Source: an uncultured Ruminococcus sp. (GTDB lineage: Bacteria; Bacillota; Clostridia; Oscillospirales; Acutalibacteraceae). From it: 38,182 nucleotides of DNA. The notes below the pieces were generated by a model that was not told where the DNA came from, made no database searches, and saw only the letters and a list, made by a program, of their open reading frames with translations. The stretch is taken from NCBI GenBank assembly GCA_902792105.1, contig CADAYK010000018.1:1-38182 (forward strand), read 5' to 3'. Below, in pieces: positions 16,502 through 26,309 of the stretch. A program made the translations under genes and the position numbers. Each line of letters starts with the position of its first letter. The stretch's first letter is position 1.

Positions 16502-17293
16502 TTAAAAATCTCCGCCGCGTGAGCCGCCCGAGCCGCCCGAGCTGCGCGAGCCCGAAGATGAGCTTGACTGGATCACACGCGAGGTTGTATGCTTTGTAAC
16601 GAAAATATCCTGCTTTTCAGACAGGTTGGTCTGGCTGTTCTCGCTCAGGTTATAGGTATTGAACTTACCGTTGTATTTATACTTTCCGGCAGTAATTCCA
16701 AAGGTAGCTCCGCCCGCGATCAATGCGATCAGGGCAAATGCCCACCAGTAATGCTTAAGAACATATCCGAGCTTTCCGTCACGCTTTTCGGCTTCGGCGG
16801 TAGGTGAATCGTGAAAGCTCACCATTTTGTCGGCAAAGTCGTTGATTGCGCCGATATAGTCCTGTTTATCAAGGTCAGTGCGGAGCTTAACGCCGGCTTC
16901 GTTAACTCTTCCGTCGTCAATATAAGCGGCCGCGTCGCCGTTGGCAAAGAACGTGCCCTTATTGAGCGCCACGTTGATCGCAAGCACGACCGAGTCATTC
17001 TCGAAGTCTTTTTTCTTATAGTAATTCTCTTCGTAATAATCCTTTAAGGAATCGTTAAAAACGACCTTTTCGGGATCGAGCAACACAATAAACTGCCAGC
17101 CTGTTTTTTTGTTTGCGTCCTCAAGCTTTTGCTTCGCCTGTTCAAATTCATTTTCAGTCAGCAGGTTTTTGCTGTCCTCAATGGAATATTGGGAATTAGT
17201 AAACGACTGCGCAAAGCAAACGGTAACCGAACCGAAAATAAGCACAAGCGCGAATGCGAGCGCCGAAAGTCTTTTTGCTGTTTTTGCTATCAT
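16502..17293 (-). CDS. TPM-domain membrane protein (YdjH-like)
   Basis: This 263-residue protein has a signal peptide (1-29, ending CFAQ) and an extracytoplasmic TPM domain at about 35-165 (NEFEQAKQKLEDANKKTGWQ split, FIVLLDPE, DDSVVLAINVALN-like core). One membrane helix follows near 178-200, then a cytoplasmic tail ending in Ser/Gly-rich SSGGSGGSRGGDF. Order and tail match the Bacillus YdjH/YgcG type. Its ATG overlaps the stop of the preceding zinc-ribbon gene by 4 bases (ATGA), so the two are translationally coupled. In Bacillus the corresponding proteins work with an SPFH protein and PspA at the membrane; a similar role is inferred here. Confidence 0.85.
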   Translation of the reverse strand: MIAKTAKRLSALAFALVLIFGSVTVCFAQSFTNSQYSIEDSKNLLTENEFEQAKQKLEDANKKTGWQFIVLLDPEKVVFNDSLKDYYEENYYKKKDFENDSVVLAINVALNKGTFFANGDAAAYIDDGRVNEAGVKLRTDLDKQDYIGAINDFADKMVSFHDSPTAEAEKRDGKLGYVLKHYWWAFALIALIAGGATFGITAGKYKYNGKFNTYNLSENSQTNLSEKQDIFVTKHTTSRVIQSSSSSGSRSSGGSGGSRGGDF

Positions 17294-18471
17294 AAGAACA
17301 ACATACCTCCCAACATTGACAACGCAAATGCGATTGCCGCGATAAGCGCCGAAAACGCCGCAAGCTTTGCGGGATTAAGCGGAAGCTTACCATAGGTTTT
17401 GCCGGTTTGTCCGTTGATCGCGAACGGCAAAATTTCATCCTTAAAATTATAGGTTGTCACCCAAACCGGAAGCAAACCGTAGCTCCACGCTTCAAGCTCG
17501 GTATTTTCGTTGAAATAATCGACGTTTACGCTGTCGTAACCCGATATTGTATCCTTGAGCAGCTGCTCCGCATACTGGTGCATACGGGCGTCAATATTCT
17601 GCTTAACATCCGCTTTGTCGAGATCGCGTTTTTCGGCGGTAAAGCCCGAAAGATAGCTCATGGCAAAGGGCTGCATTTTTGAAACATCATAAGGATGAAC
17701 CCCGTTGAGCATATCGCCGAGCTGTTTTGCCTGCTGCTTTTTAAGCGCGTTGTATTTTTGTCTGTCCGCCTCGGTTTTGATGTTCTTGGCGTCCATCTTT
17801 TCCTTTTGAACGTCCTTTAACATTCCGTCGTCGTCATTGCCGAGAGCGCTTTCGGCAACATTTTTAATAATAACGCTGCCGGCGCGTTCCGCCTTGTAAA
17901 CGCTTGTTTCGGTATATTCGGTGTTGCCGCTGCGCCATCTGCGAACCTTTTTGCAGGTAGCGGTCAGCTGAGCCTCCTTTTGCTGGTCAACATACCAGTA
18001 GGGGAAATATACGCCGCTGATTTTTTGGAAGCGTTCCTTCGAAGCAAAGCCCTTTGGAAGGAAATGGCGCTTTTTGCACATGGCAAGGAATTTTTCGATC
18101 GCCTTGTCCTTGGTGAGCACAAACGGAAGCACCTTGTCGGGAGTGTATTCACCCGAAAGTCTGCCGCCCAAAACAACGGGATTGTTACAATAGAAGCAGT
18201 GGGTCGCCGCGGTTGTTGCCGATGTCATTACCTCGGCGCCGCAGGTCGGGCAGGTGTATATTACAGCCTCGCCGTCCTCTGATTTGCGCGCCCGGTTCTC
18301 CTGCTCCTCAATTTCCTCGGCGTCAACCTTTTTTTCCTGCTGTGCGTACATTTCCTGTACGGTTTTTGAATCAAATTCCGACAGACAGTATTCGCAGGTA
18401 AATTTTTGTTTGTCGGGGTTAAATTTTAACGGACCGCCGCACGCCGGGCAGTCATAGTTAAGTGTAGCCAT
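17290..18471 (-). CDS. Double zinc-ribbon membrane protein (YdjG-like)
   Basis: This 393-residue protein has two TFIIB-type zinc ribbons at its N-terminus: C8/C11 with C26/C29, and C74/C77 with C92/C95. A large soluble region follows (GVYFPYWYVD is typical), and a hydrophobic C-terminal helix covers about residues 370-393. Members are sometimes labelled PriA-like by error, but no helicase motif is present. The gene follows the SPFH gene after a 73-base gap containing a hairpin, and overlaps the TPM gene. The arrangement mirrors Bacillus ydjG, and both products probably sit together in the membrane. Confidence 0.85.
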   Translation of the reverse strand: MATLNYDCPACGGPLKFNPDKQKFTCEYCLSEFDSKTVQEMYAQQEKKVDAEEIEEQENRARKSEDGEAVIYTCPTCGAEVMTSATTAATHCFYCNNPVVLGGRLSGEYTPDKVLPFVLTKDKAIEKFLAMCKKRHFLPKGFASKERFQKISGVYFPYWYVDQQKEAQLTATCKKVRRWRSGNTEYTETSVYKAERAGSVIIKNVAESALGNDDDGMLKDVQKEKMDAKNIKTEADRQKYNALKKQQAKQLGDMLNGVHPYDVSKMQPFAMSYLSGFTAEKRDLDKADVKQNIDARMHQYAEQLLKDTISGYDSVNVDYFNENTELEAWSYGLLPVWVTTYNFKDEILPFAINGQTGKTYGKLPLNPAKLAAFSALIAAIAFALSMLGGMLFL

Positions 18472-18494
18472 AGCTTAACCTCTCTTGTCAGAAA

Positions 18495-18520
18495 GTGCCC
18501 GACGTTTTTCAGACGGGCAC
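18495..18520 (-). terminator. Hairpin between the SPFH and zinc-ribbon genes
   Basis: GTGCCCG (18495-18501) pairs with CGGGCAC (18514-18520) around a 12-base loop. Only TTTCTG follows on the minus strand, so it is at best a partial terminator or processing site inside the operon. Confidence 0.4.
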
Positions 18521-18544
18521 AACTGTTGGTTTTTTATAATTTAA

Positions 18545-19786
18545 TTAAGCCTTTGTTCCGCACTCGGGACAGAACTTGGTCGAATCGCCAAGCTCGGCTC
18601 CGCAGTTTGTGCAGAAGCGTTTTTTGGGTGCAGCGGGCTTTGGTTTGCCGCATTCGGAACAGAACTTGCCCTGGTTCACCGCGCCGCATTCACAGGTCCA
18701 TCCGCCTTGCGGGGCAGCCTGAGGCTGTTGCTGAGGAGGCTGCTGTTGCTGCATTTGCTGTTGCTGGTACTGCTGCGGCTGTTGGTTGTTATACTGCGGA
18801 TTCTGCATATAACCACCCAAGATGTTGCCGCCTGCGTTCATTCCGATGCCCATGCCCATAAAGCCTGCCATGGCTCCGTTGGCATTTGAACCGGCGTCTC
18901 TGAGACCTTCCGAGATATTGCCGGCAACATAACCCTGCTGAACGGCAGCGTCGCTGAGCATTGCGCCCTTGTTGCGCATATTGATGAGCTCCTGGCTCTG
19001 CTTGTCGTATGACGGGGGATTAAGACCTACAGCCTGGATCTGGAATCCGCGGGTATCGTTCCATTCCTGGTCGAGAGCGTCGGCCATATACTTTGCGATT
19101 ATCGGTCCCTTCGAGGTGATGTAGCTTACGCGGTTGCCGTCAGCTGAATACTGGTTGATAGCCGCACCGAGAGCGCTGAGGAACTCGTCGTTGTACTGTT
19201 GATTGAGTGTTGTGAAGTCAACCGACTGGTTCTGGGTAATCGCGGAACGCGGAATAACCTCCTGATAGAACTTGAAGGGGTCGGTGATTTTGATCGAATA
19301 TGTGCCGTGAGCACGGATAAACAGCTCGGCGTTATAGAAGTTATCAAAATACTGGATGGGGTTGGGGGTGCCGAACTTAAGGTTTTTGATCTCCTGAAGA
19401 TTGATAAAGAAAACCCTTTGCTGATTTGAGGGGATACCGGCGAACTTAACGCGCTCGAAGGCCTCCTTAAGAGAATCGCCGAACTGACCGTTAAAGAGCG
19501 AGGGCGACGAGCTCATTGAAACGGTGTAGGGACCGGGCTCGGCTGTGTAGTCAACAACCTTGCCGTTGTCAACCAGTATCATAAACTGGTTATCGTAAAC
19601 ATGAATTTTTGAACCGTTTGAAACGATGTTTTCGTTGCCCTTTGTGTTTGAGCTTCTTCCGCTTGTAATGACTCTGCCGGGGCAACAAACAATGTTGTCG
19701 CCCATGTCGGGCGCCTGTATGGCTTCAAGCCACGAATCCGCAAGCGCTCCGCCTACGGCGTTAATAGCAGCTTTAATGATTCCCAT
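18545..19786 (-). CDS. SPFH-domain protein with C-terminal zinc ribbons (YdjI-like)
   Basis: This 413-residue protein begins MGIIKAAINAVGG, typical of the YdjI/virion-core-protein family of SPFH proteins. The SPFH domain spans about residues 30-260 (MILVDNGKVVDYTAEPG, VFFINLQEI, YSIKITDP). A glycine/methionine stretch, a glutamine-rich linker (about 330-370) and two short zinc ribbons (CECGAVNQGKFCSECG and CTNCGAELGDSTKFCPECG) close the protein. The start is ATG 19786, 10 bases after AAGGAG; an in-frame ATG at 19795 is too close to that site. It leads the SPFH, zinc-ribbon and TPM gene set, which has its own promoter. Such proteins assemble membrane-associated scaffolds. Confidence 0.9.
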   Translation of the reverse strand: MGIIKAAINAVGGALADSWLEAIQAPDMGDNIVCCPGRVITSGRSSNTKGNENIVSNGSKIHVYDNQFMILVDNGKVVDYTAEPGPYTVSMSSSPSLFNGQFGDSLKEAFERVKFAGIPSNQQRVFFINLQEIKNLKFGTPNPIQYFDNFYNAELFIRAHGTYSIKITDPFKFYQEVIPRSAITQNQSVDFTTLNQQYNDEFLSALGAAINQYSADGNRVSYITSKGPIIAKYMADALDQEWNDTRGFQIQAVGLNPPSYDKQSQELINMRNKGAMLSDAAVQQGYVAGNISEGLRDAGSNANGAMAGFMGMGIGMNAGGNILGGYMQNPQYNNQQPQQYQQQQMQQQQPPQQQPQAAPQGGWTCECGAVNQGKFCSECGKPKPAAPKKRFCTNCGAELGDSTKFCPECGTKA

Positions 19787-19821
19787 AGTGATCATACTCC
19801 TTTGAAAAAATAGTATTAAGC

Positions 19822-19853
19822 GGCGGAATATCACCCAACAGTGGTATTCCGCC
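19822..19853 (-). promoter_or_regulatory. Hairpin in the leader of the SPFH operon
   Basis: GGCGGAATA (19822-19830) pairs perfectly with TATTCCGCC (19845-19853), and CAC/GTG extends the stem inward past a mismatch. It lies about 10-40 bases after the predicted transcription start and is followed by TTTTTT (19811-19806) after an 11-base gap. It may be an mRNA-stabilising or attenuating element. Confidence 0.45.
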
Positions 19854-19867
19854 TGATAATTACTTCT

Positions 19868-19896
19868 ATTTTATATTATTTCGACAAAAAAATCAA
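19868..19896 (-). promoter_or_regulatory. Promoter of the SPFH (ydjIGH-like) operon
   Basis: TTGATT (19896-19891) and TAAAAT (19873-19868) on the minus strand are 17 bases apart. They lie about 80 bases upstream of the SPFH start and just before the leader hairpin. Confidence 0.55.
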
Positions 19897-19938
19897 TAGT
19901 TTTAACACAATTGGCCGTGTCTTTTTATGGAATGTCTA

Positions 19939-20718
19939 TTAATACGCTTTTTTGCCTACCGTTTGCTCTTTAATTTCATCAAAGCTCCACACCCTGATGT
20001 TAGCTTCAACCACTCCCGAGCCGCAGTGTTCGCAAAACTTTTGACCGAGGTTGCGTATCGGCGCGCCGCAGTTCGGGCAGTTAAGTCCGATTCCGCTGTC
20101 GCCGGCCACACCCATTTTGCGCGCGTCCTGAACATACACGAGAGCTATGTCGTAGATCGACTGGTGCTTAAACTCCTTGCTTCCGAGCACAACCGTTCCC
20201 GCCGCGTCCTCAAGGTAGTTATAGCAGCCTACGGACGCGTTAAAAAGCACGGTAACTGTAGCTCCGTTTTTTATGTAGCGCGCTATTTGAACGTCGTGAA
20301 TGACCGTTTCGGCAAAAACCTGCGTCAAATTCCGGCGGTCAAGGTCCTCGATTATACCCGTTACCGTGTTTTTCAGGGTGTTGCTGCACTCCTCGGTAAG
20401 CGCCAAAACATTTTTTGAGCTGACGGCGGTAAAGTAACTGCGCAGCACGGACTGAGCCTTGTTTTTATAAAGCTCGTAGTCAAACTCCGGAAAGTCCTTT
20501 TTTATCTGCGGAAGGTAAATTGAAGTCATAGAGCGCACCGAAACAGACGATTCGCTTACTGTCTTTTTTTGATCCATATAGCCTTTTATCAGCGAATCGT
20601 TTCCGAACATTTCGCGCGAAAAACGCCGAACCCTTGAACGTACAGCCAAAACTCCGACAACGACCGCGCCTATTATTACCAAAACGGTAATCAGCGGAAT
20701 AAAGCTTGTGAAATCCAC
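19939..20718 (-). CDS. Membrane-anchored zinc-ribbon protein, Tim44-like
   Basis: This 259-residue protein has an N-terminal membrane helix (about 8-27, FIPLITVLVIIGAVVVGVLA). A cytoplasmic alpha/beta domain follows (FPEFDYELYKNKAQSVLRSY with a spread of hydrophobic strands up to about residue 205) that resembles Tim44-like/NTF2-type domains. A zinc ribbon comes near 215-235 (CPNCGAPI and CEHCGSG). It lies 38 bases after aspS, with the ydjI-like operon promoter downstream, so it may be co-transcribed with hisS-aspS. The zinc-ribbon character links it to the three following genes. No function is established. Confidence 0.75.
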   Translation of the reverse strand: MDFTSFIPLITVLVIIGAVVVGVLAVRSRVRRFSREMFGNDSLIKGYMDQKKTVSESSVSVRSMTSIYLPQIKKDFPEFDYELYKNKAQSVLRSYFTAVSSKNVLALTEECSNTLKNTVTGIIEDLDRRNLTQVFAETVIHDVQIARYIKNGATVTVLFNASVGCYNYLEDAAGTVVLGSKEFKHQSIYDIALVYVQDARKMGVAGDSGIGLNCPNCGAPIRNLGQKFCEHCGSGVVEANIRVWSFDEIKEQTVGKKAY

Positions 20719-20756
20719 AAAATCACTCCTGTAAAAATATGTATGCGTTCGTGTTA

Positions 20757-22535
<1,779 letters not shown>

Positions 22536-22553
22536 TATATTCTACCTCATTTA

Positions 22554-23849
22554 TCAAATTTCAAACGAACTGTTGTCGGTCAGCTCCAACACCGAAAATT
22601 TTTCGGCAAAGCTTTCGTCAAGAGCAAGCTCTGTCTGCTCGCCCGAATCCATATTTTTTACCTTTGCGGTATTTTGCTCAATTTCATTGTCGCCGATCAC
22701 CATCGAGTATTTTGCTCCGATTTTGTCGGCGTACTTCATCTGGGCGCGAAGTCCGCGTCCGACAACGTCGGTTTCGGCAATAAGTCCGAACTCCCTCACA
22801 CGGCGCAGCAGCTCAAACGCCTTTGCCTTTGCCGCGTCACCCATTGTGGCGATATACAACGCGGTTTTGTCGTTGTCGGGGATCTCGATTTTCTGTGCGT
22901 CCATAACCATGAGCAGGCGTTCCATGCCCATTGCAAAGCCGAGCGAAGGCATGTGCTTTCCGCCGAGCTCCTCGATCAACCCGTCATAGCGTCCGCCGCC
23001 GCACACGGTGCCCTGGGCGCCGATGCAGTCGGTCACAAACTCAAACACGGTCTTGGTATAGTAGTCAAGTCCGCGAACGATATAGGGATTTACTGTGTAT
23101 TCAACGCCGGCGGCGTCAAGATATTTTTTGACCTCGGCAAAGTGAGTTTCGCATTCTGTGCACAGATAATCAGTAATTTTGGGCGCGCCCTCGGCAAGCT
23201 TGTGATCCTCGGGGCTTTTGCAGTCCAGCAGGCGCAAGGGGTTTTTCTCCAGCCGTGTCAGACAGGTGGGGCAAAGCCTATCCCTGTACTGTGAATAATA
23301 CTCACACAGTGCTTCGTTGTACTTCGCGCGGCATTCGGGACAGCCGATTGAGTTTATTTCAAGGTGAACCTGAGAGAGTCCGAGACGGTCGAGCACCGAC
23401 TGCGCAAGACAAATTATTTCAGCGTCAGCCGCCGGAGCCTGCGTGCCGTATTCTTCTATTCCGAACTGGTGGAACTCTCTTAATCTTCCTGCTTGCGGCT
23501 TTTCATAGCGGTAGCAGGACACGAAATAGCTCGCCTTTATCGGAAGCCCCTCGTTTTCAAGCGCGTGCTCAAGCACGGCTCTTGCCGCGCCTGCGGTACC
23601 CTCGGGACGAAGTGTAACGCTTTCGCCTCCCTTGGTATCAAAAGTGTACATCTCTTTTTGCACCACATCGGTGGTCTGACCAACGCCGCGCGCAAACAGC
23701 TCGGTGTGTTCAAAAACCGGCGTGCGGATTTCGCGGAAGCCGTAGTTACGGCTTTCCTCACGCATAATATTTTCAACAAACTGCCAGCGGTAACTCTGCT
23801 TTGGCAGCACATCCTCGGTGCCTTTTATTTTTCTTGCTATAAGCGCCAA
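22554..23849 (-). CDS. hisS: Histidyl-tRNA synthetase
   Basis: This 431-residue class II synthetase attaches histidine to its tRNA. It carries motif 2 with YRYEKPQAGRLREFHQFG, the histidine-specific segment GLDYYTKTVFEF, and motif 3 SLGFAMGMERLL, then the anticodon-binding domain. The start is TTG 23849, 8 bases after GGAG; the in-frame GTG at 23858 would leave no space for that site. The four cysteines in CPECRAKY and CPTCLTRLEKN suggest a bound zinc in the insertion domain, as seen in some Clostridia. It forms an operon with aspS. Confidence 0.96.
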   Translation of the reverse strand: MALIARKIKGTEDVLPKQSYRWQFVENIMREESRNYGFREIRTPVFEHTELFARGVGQTTDVVQKEMYTFDTKGGESVTLRPEGTAGAARAVLEHALENEGLPIKASYFVSCYRYEKPQAGRLREFHQFGIEEYGTQAPAADAEIICLAQSVLDRLGLSQVHLEINSIGCPECRAKYNEALCEYYSQYRDRLCPTCLTRLEKNPLRLLDCKSPEDHKLAEGAPKITDYLCTECETHFAEVKKYLDAAGVEYTVNPYIVRGLDYYTKTVFEFVTDCIGAQGTVCGGGRYDGLIEELGGKHMPSLGFAMGMERLLMVMDAQKIEIPDNDKTALYIATMGDAAKAKAFELLRRVREFGLIAETDVVGRGLRAQMKYADKIGAKYSMVIGDNEIEQNTAKVKNMDSGEQTELALDESFAEKFSVLELTDNSSFEI

Positions 23850-23898
23850 TATAATCACTCCGTCTTATAATAATTTGCATACTATATTATTATACAAC

Positions 23899-23928
23899 AA
23901 AAAAAGCCGCATTTCAATGTATGCGGCT
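23899..23928 (-). terminator. Terminator of the frameshifted gene
   Basis: AGCCGCAT (23905-23912) and ATGCGGCT (23921-23928) form an 8-bp stem followed by seven T residues on the minus strand. It overlaps the stop codon of the gene and lies just before hisS. Confidence 0.85.
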
Positions 23929-25212
23929 AAGTTTTTTATCGCGGATTATATTCCTGCAGTATAAAGCGGATTCCAACGCAAAGTCCATCAGTTTTTCAAC
24001 TGTTTTTCCGTCGGCGCTGACGTACTTTAGGCTAAAACCGTTTCCGCAAAGGTAAACTCCGCTTTCGTCGAGAATATAAATTTCATCTGAATAATCTATA
24101 TCCCGGCAAATCATCTCCGGCTGTCCTTCGCCCTGAACAGCGTATAATCCGGTTTTACCGGCGTGATCTGAGTCTACGGTGAAATAAAACTTATCGCCGT
24201 AAGCGTTTATATTTCCCAAATCAGCTCCAACCAAGTGAACCTCGCTTGATTCATAAACCAAGTCGAGTTTACCGGTTTTAACGGAGTAACGGTAAATCAG
24301 AGGAATGTCCGTGTAATCCAGATCACGGAGCATAGCGTCGTCCTCTTTTTCCATGTCATACCATTTGCTTTTGTCGTCGTGACGTATCAACTTGAAATAT
24401 ATATAATCATCTATAGGCATTATCTGTTCAACGGATACAAGCCTGTTTTTCTTAACAAACTCACTCAAAAAATCCAGGCTTATTTTCTCCTCTGTCTTAC
24501 CGTTGTGCAGATTGAATTTATAAAGTGACTTTCCTTTGAAGCGGTGCGGATCATCTTTTACATCGTCATATACTTCTTCAAGCAAAGAAACATCGGAGTA
24601 ATAGTAGTAATTTTTGTAAAAATCTATTTGAAAGCATTTTTTATTGTCGAACATATCCTTGGACAATGCCTTTTTGTAACCGCCTTCTGTCAAAAGGTAC
24701 AAGCCCTCATACCGAGTAATGTCATCGGAGGTGTACACATAATCTTCGCTGTAAGTCTTCTCAAACTGCGAGTCCTCTTTTTTTACAGTGTAGTTCGGGC
24801 GCTTCTCCTTTCGGACAGTCAAGTTTATACACACGCTTGTCTGTGAGCAGCTCCGGAATAAAGAATTCACCGTTTTCCGAAGTCAGTTCTCCGAGCAAGT
24901 CGCCGCGGTAGGTATACCCAAGCAAGGGAACGTCGGGATGTATGGATAACGGCGCGGTATACACGCGTTTCAACCCTTCCCGTGAATACTCATAAATTCC
25001 GGCAAAGGGAAATTTGTTGTACGCGCGGTAGTAAACCTTCCCTTCTGTTCCCAACACCTCACAGTAAAATCCGTTCCTTGCGGTGTTGTCCGCAAAAGGT
25101 TTCGGAGTATACTTTTTTGAAACCGGGGAAAGTAAAAATACGAACACAAAAAAATTGCCGCAAGCAGCAGCACAACCGAAACAATTAAAATAACAATGCG
25201 TTTTTTCTTCAT
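23914..25212 (-). pseudogene. Membrane-anchored protein gene with two compensating frameshifts
   Basis: Three pieces of one coding region are read in frame order 0, 1, 0. The first starts at ATG 25212 and encodes a membrane helix (KKKRIVILIVSVVLLLAAIF). It shifts at the A7 run at 25148-25154 (plus strand); one more base would join it to FVFLLSPVSKKYTPKPF. The second returns to the original frame at the T7 run 24778-24784; one base fewer would give HCKKEDSQFEKTYSEDY. Repaired, it is a protein of about 430 residues with an N-terminal anchor and an extracellular beta-propeller-like domain (repeated DDYIYFKLI, YGDKFYFTVDSD, YAVQGEGQPEMI), similar to DUF5050-type proteins. It has a good promoter and terminator. 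It is either a recent pseudogene or a gene with two sequencing errors. Confidence 0.75.
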
Positions 25213-25252
25213 GTGATCACTGCCTTAACATTGTTTTAACTGATATAGTTAA

Positions 25253-25281
25253 ATTATATCACATCCATTTATGAAATACAA
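25253..25281 (-). promoter_or_regulatory. Promoter of the frameshifted gene
   Basis: TTGTAT (25281-25276) and TATAAT (25258-25253) on the minus strand are exactly 17 bases apart, about 40 bases before the start codon. Confidence 0.65.
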
Positions 25282-25312
25282 TAGTACAATTATAAAAGAC
25301 AATAAATTAACA

Positions 25313-25795
25313 CTAAAACGTCAACCGCATTTGGTACCAAATTGCACCGCCGTGTTCGGAACCGGATTTTCCTTCGTTTTGAAAGCCGAATTTTTGATAA
25401 AACGGGATCAGCTGCTCCTTGCAGGTCAGCACGATACCTTTTCGGCATTGCTCCCTGCTGTCGGAAATCACCCGGCGCATAACCATTGACGCAAAGCCCT
25501 TGCCGCGGTGCAGCGGATGAGCGGCAACCGACAAAAGCATAAGCCAGCCGCCGTTTGTATTGAACTTTTGCGCGGTATGAAACATATCGTCTGTCAGATT
25601 TTCCGCTTCGGTCGGAAAGCCCTGAACAAACGCAATAATTTCCCCGTTGTCATCGAGCAGCCAAAAATAACTGCCGTCAAGCCTAATGCGTTCCTCGATT
25701 TCTTCTTTTTTTGCCGCCTCCTTCTCGTTGAAGGATGAGGTTTCTATCAGAGTAACGCTGTCCAAGTCGTCTGTTGTCGCGTGACGTATTATCAT
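25313..25795 (-). CDS. GNAT-family N-acetyltransferase
   Basis: This 160-residue protein has the single-domain GNAT fold, which transfers an acetyl group from acetyl-CoA to an amine. The opening IIRHATTDDLDSVTLIE is typical. The acetyl-CoA loop lies in VAAHPLHRGKGFASMVM, and the closing YQKFGFQNEG is the usual motif B end. The substrate cannot be told; small-molecule or protein acetylation are both possible. The start follows AAAGGAG at good spacing. It lies just after the mgsA terminator and is probably a single-gene unit. Confidence 0.9.
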   Translation of the reverse strand: MIIRHATTDDLDSVTLIETSSFNEKEAAKKEEIEERIRLDGSYFWLLDDNGEIIAFVQGFPTEAENLTDDMFHTAQKFNTNGGWLMLLSVAAHPLHRGKGFASMVMRRVISDSREQCRKGIVLTCKEQLIPFYQKFGFQNEGKSGSEHGGAIWYQMRLTF

Positions 25796-25835
25796 TTGCT
25801 TCTCCTTTTGCTGTAAAAAATTAGCAGAACGCAGT

Positions 25836-25862
25836 AAAAATCGGACGGCAAAAGCCGTCCGA
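25836..25862 (-). terminator. Rho-independent terminator of mgsA
   Basis: TCGGACGGC (25841-25849) and GCCGTCCGA (25854-25862) form a perfect 9-bp stem with an AAAA loop. Five T residues follow on the minus strand, 18 bases after the mgsA stop. Confidence 0.9.
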
Positions 25863-25879
25863 CAAAAAGCATAATTAAA

Positions 25880-26275
25880 TTACTTTAAAATATTTCTCCA
25901 GTCAAGATCGCCGCGTTCAAGACCGTGGATTAGAACCTCGGCTGTGGCGATATTTGTGGCAACGGGGATATTGTGCATATCGCAAAGGCGCAGCATATCC
26001 ATGTCGTTTGCCTCGTTTGGCTTTGGATTAAGCGGATCTCTGAAAAACAAGAGCATATCGATTTCGTTGCAGGCAATGCGCGCTGCGATCTGCTGGCTGC
26101 CGCCCTGAGAACCGGACAGGAACTTTTGCACAGTAAGTCCTGTTGCTTCCGATACCATTTTTCCTGTTGTGCCTGTTGCGCACAGATTATTACGGCTTAA
26201 AACACCGCAGTATGCAATGCAGAACTGCACCATAAGTTCCTTTTTTTCGTCATGAGCTATAAGGGCTATATTCAT
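25880..26275 (-). CDS. mgsA: Methylglyoxal synthase
   Basis: This 131-residue enzyme turns dihydroxyacetone phosphate into methylglyoxal plus phosphate, a bypass that relieves sugar-phosphate build-up. It opens [12 protein letters not shown] with the conserved histidine H8, has the phosphate loop GTTGK, then [15 protein letters not shown] and [12 protein letters not shown], all family landmarks including the catalytic aspartate region. The start is ATG 26275, 9 bases after GGAGG; the ATG at 26284 directly abuts that site. It is 34 bases after minD and shares its promoter. The minD-mgsA pairing is common in Clostridia. Confidence 0.95.
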   Translation of the reverse strand: MNIALIAHDEKKELMVQFCIAYCGVLSRNNLCATGTTGKMVSEATGLTVQKFLSGSQGGSQQIAARIACNEIDMLLFFRDPLNPKPNEANDMDMLRLCDMHNIPVATNIATAEVLIHGLERGDLDWRNILK

Positions 26276-26309
26276 ATCCGTCATCCTCCAAACTTAATAT
26301 TTTTATTCC

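Noticed and set aside
17290-18471. Possible PriA-type helicase because of the N-terminal zinc ribbons.
   Set aside because: No Walker or helicase motifs; the C-terminal membrane helix and gene order fit a YdjG-like protein.
18740-18790. CAG-like trinucleotide repetition that could look like a repeat element.
   Set aside because: It encodes the glutamine-rich linker of the SPFH protein.
24778-24784. Programmed -1 ribosomal frameshift at the A7 run.
   Set aside because: The frame change needed here is +1, not -1, and the phase does not match the A-AAA-AAG slippery heptamer.
24761-25147. Middle frame of the broken gene as an independent gene starting at GTG 25147.
   Set aside because: No ribosome site; its sequence continues the membrane helix of the upstream piece and the downstream piece continues it, so it is one gene with shifts.
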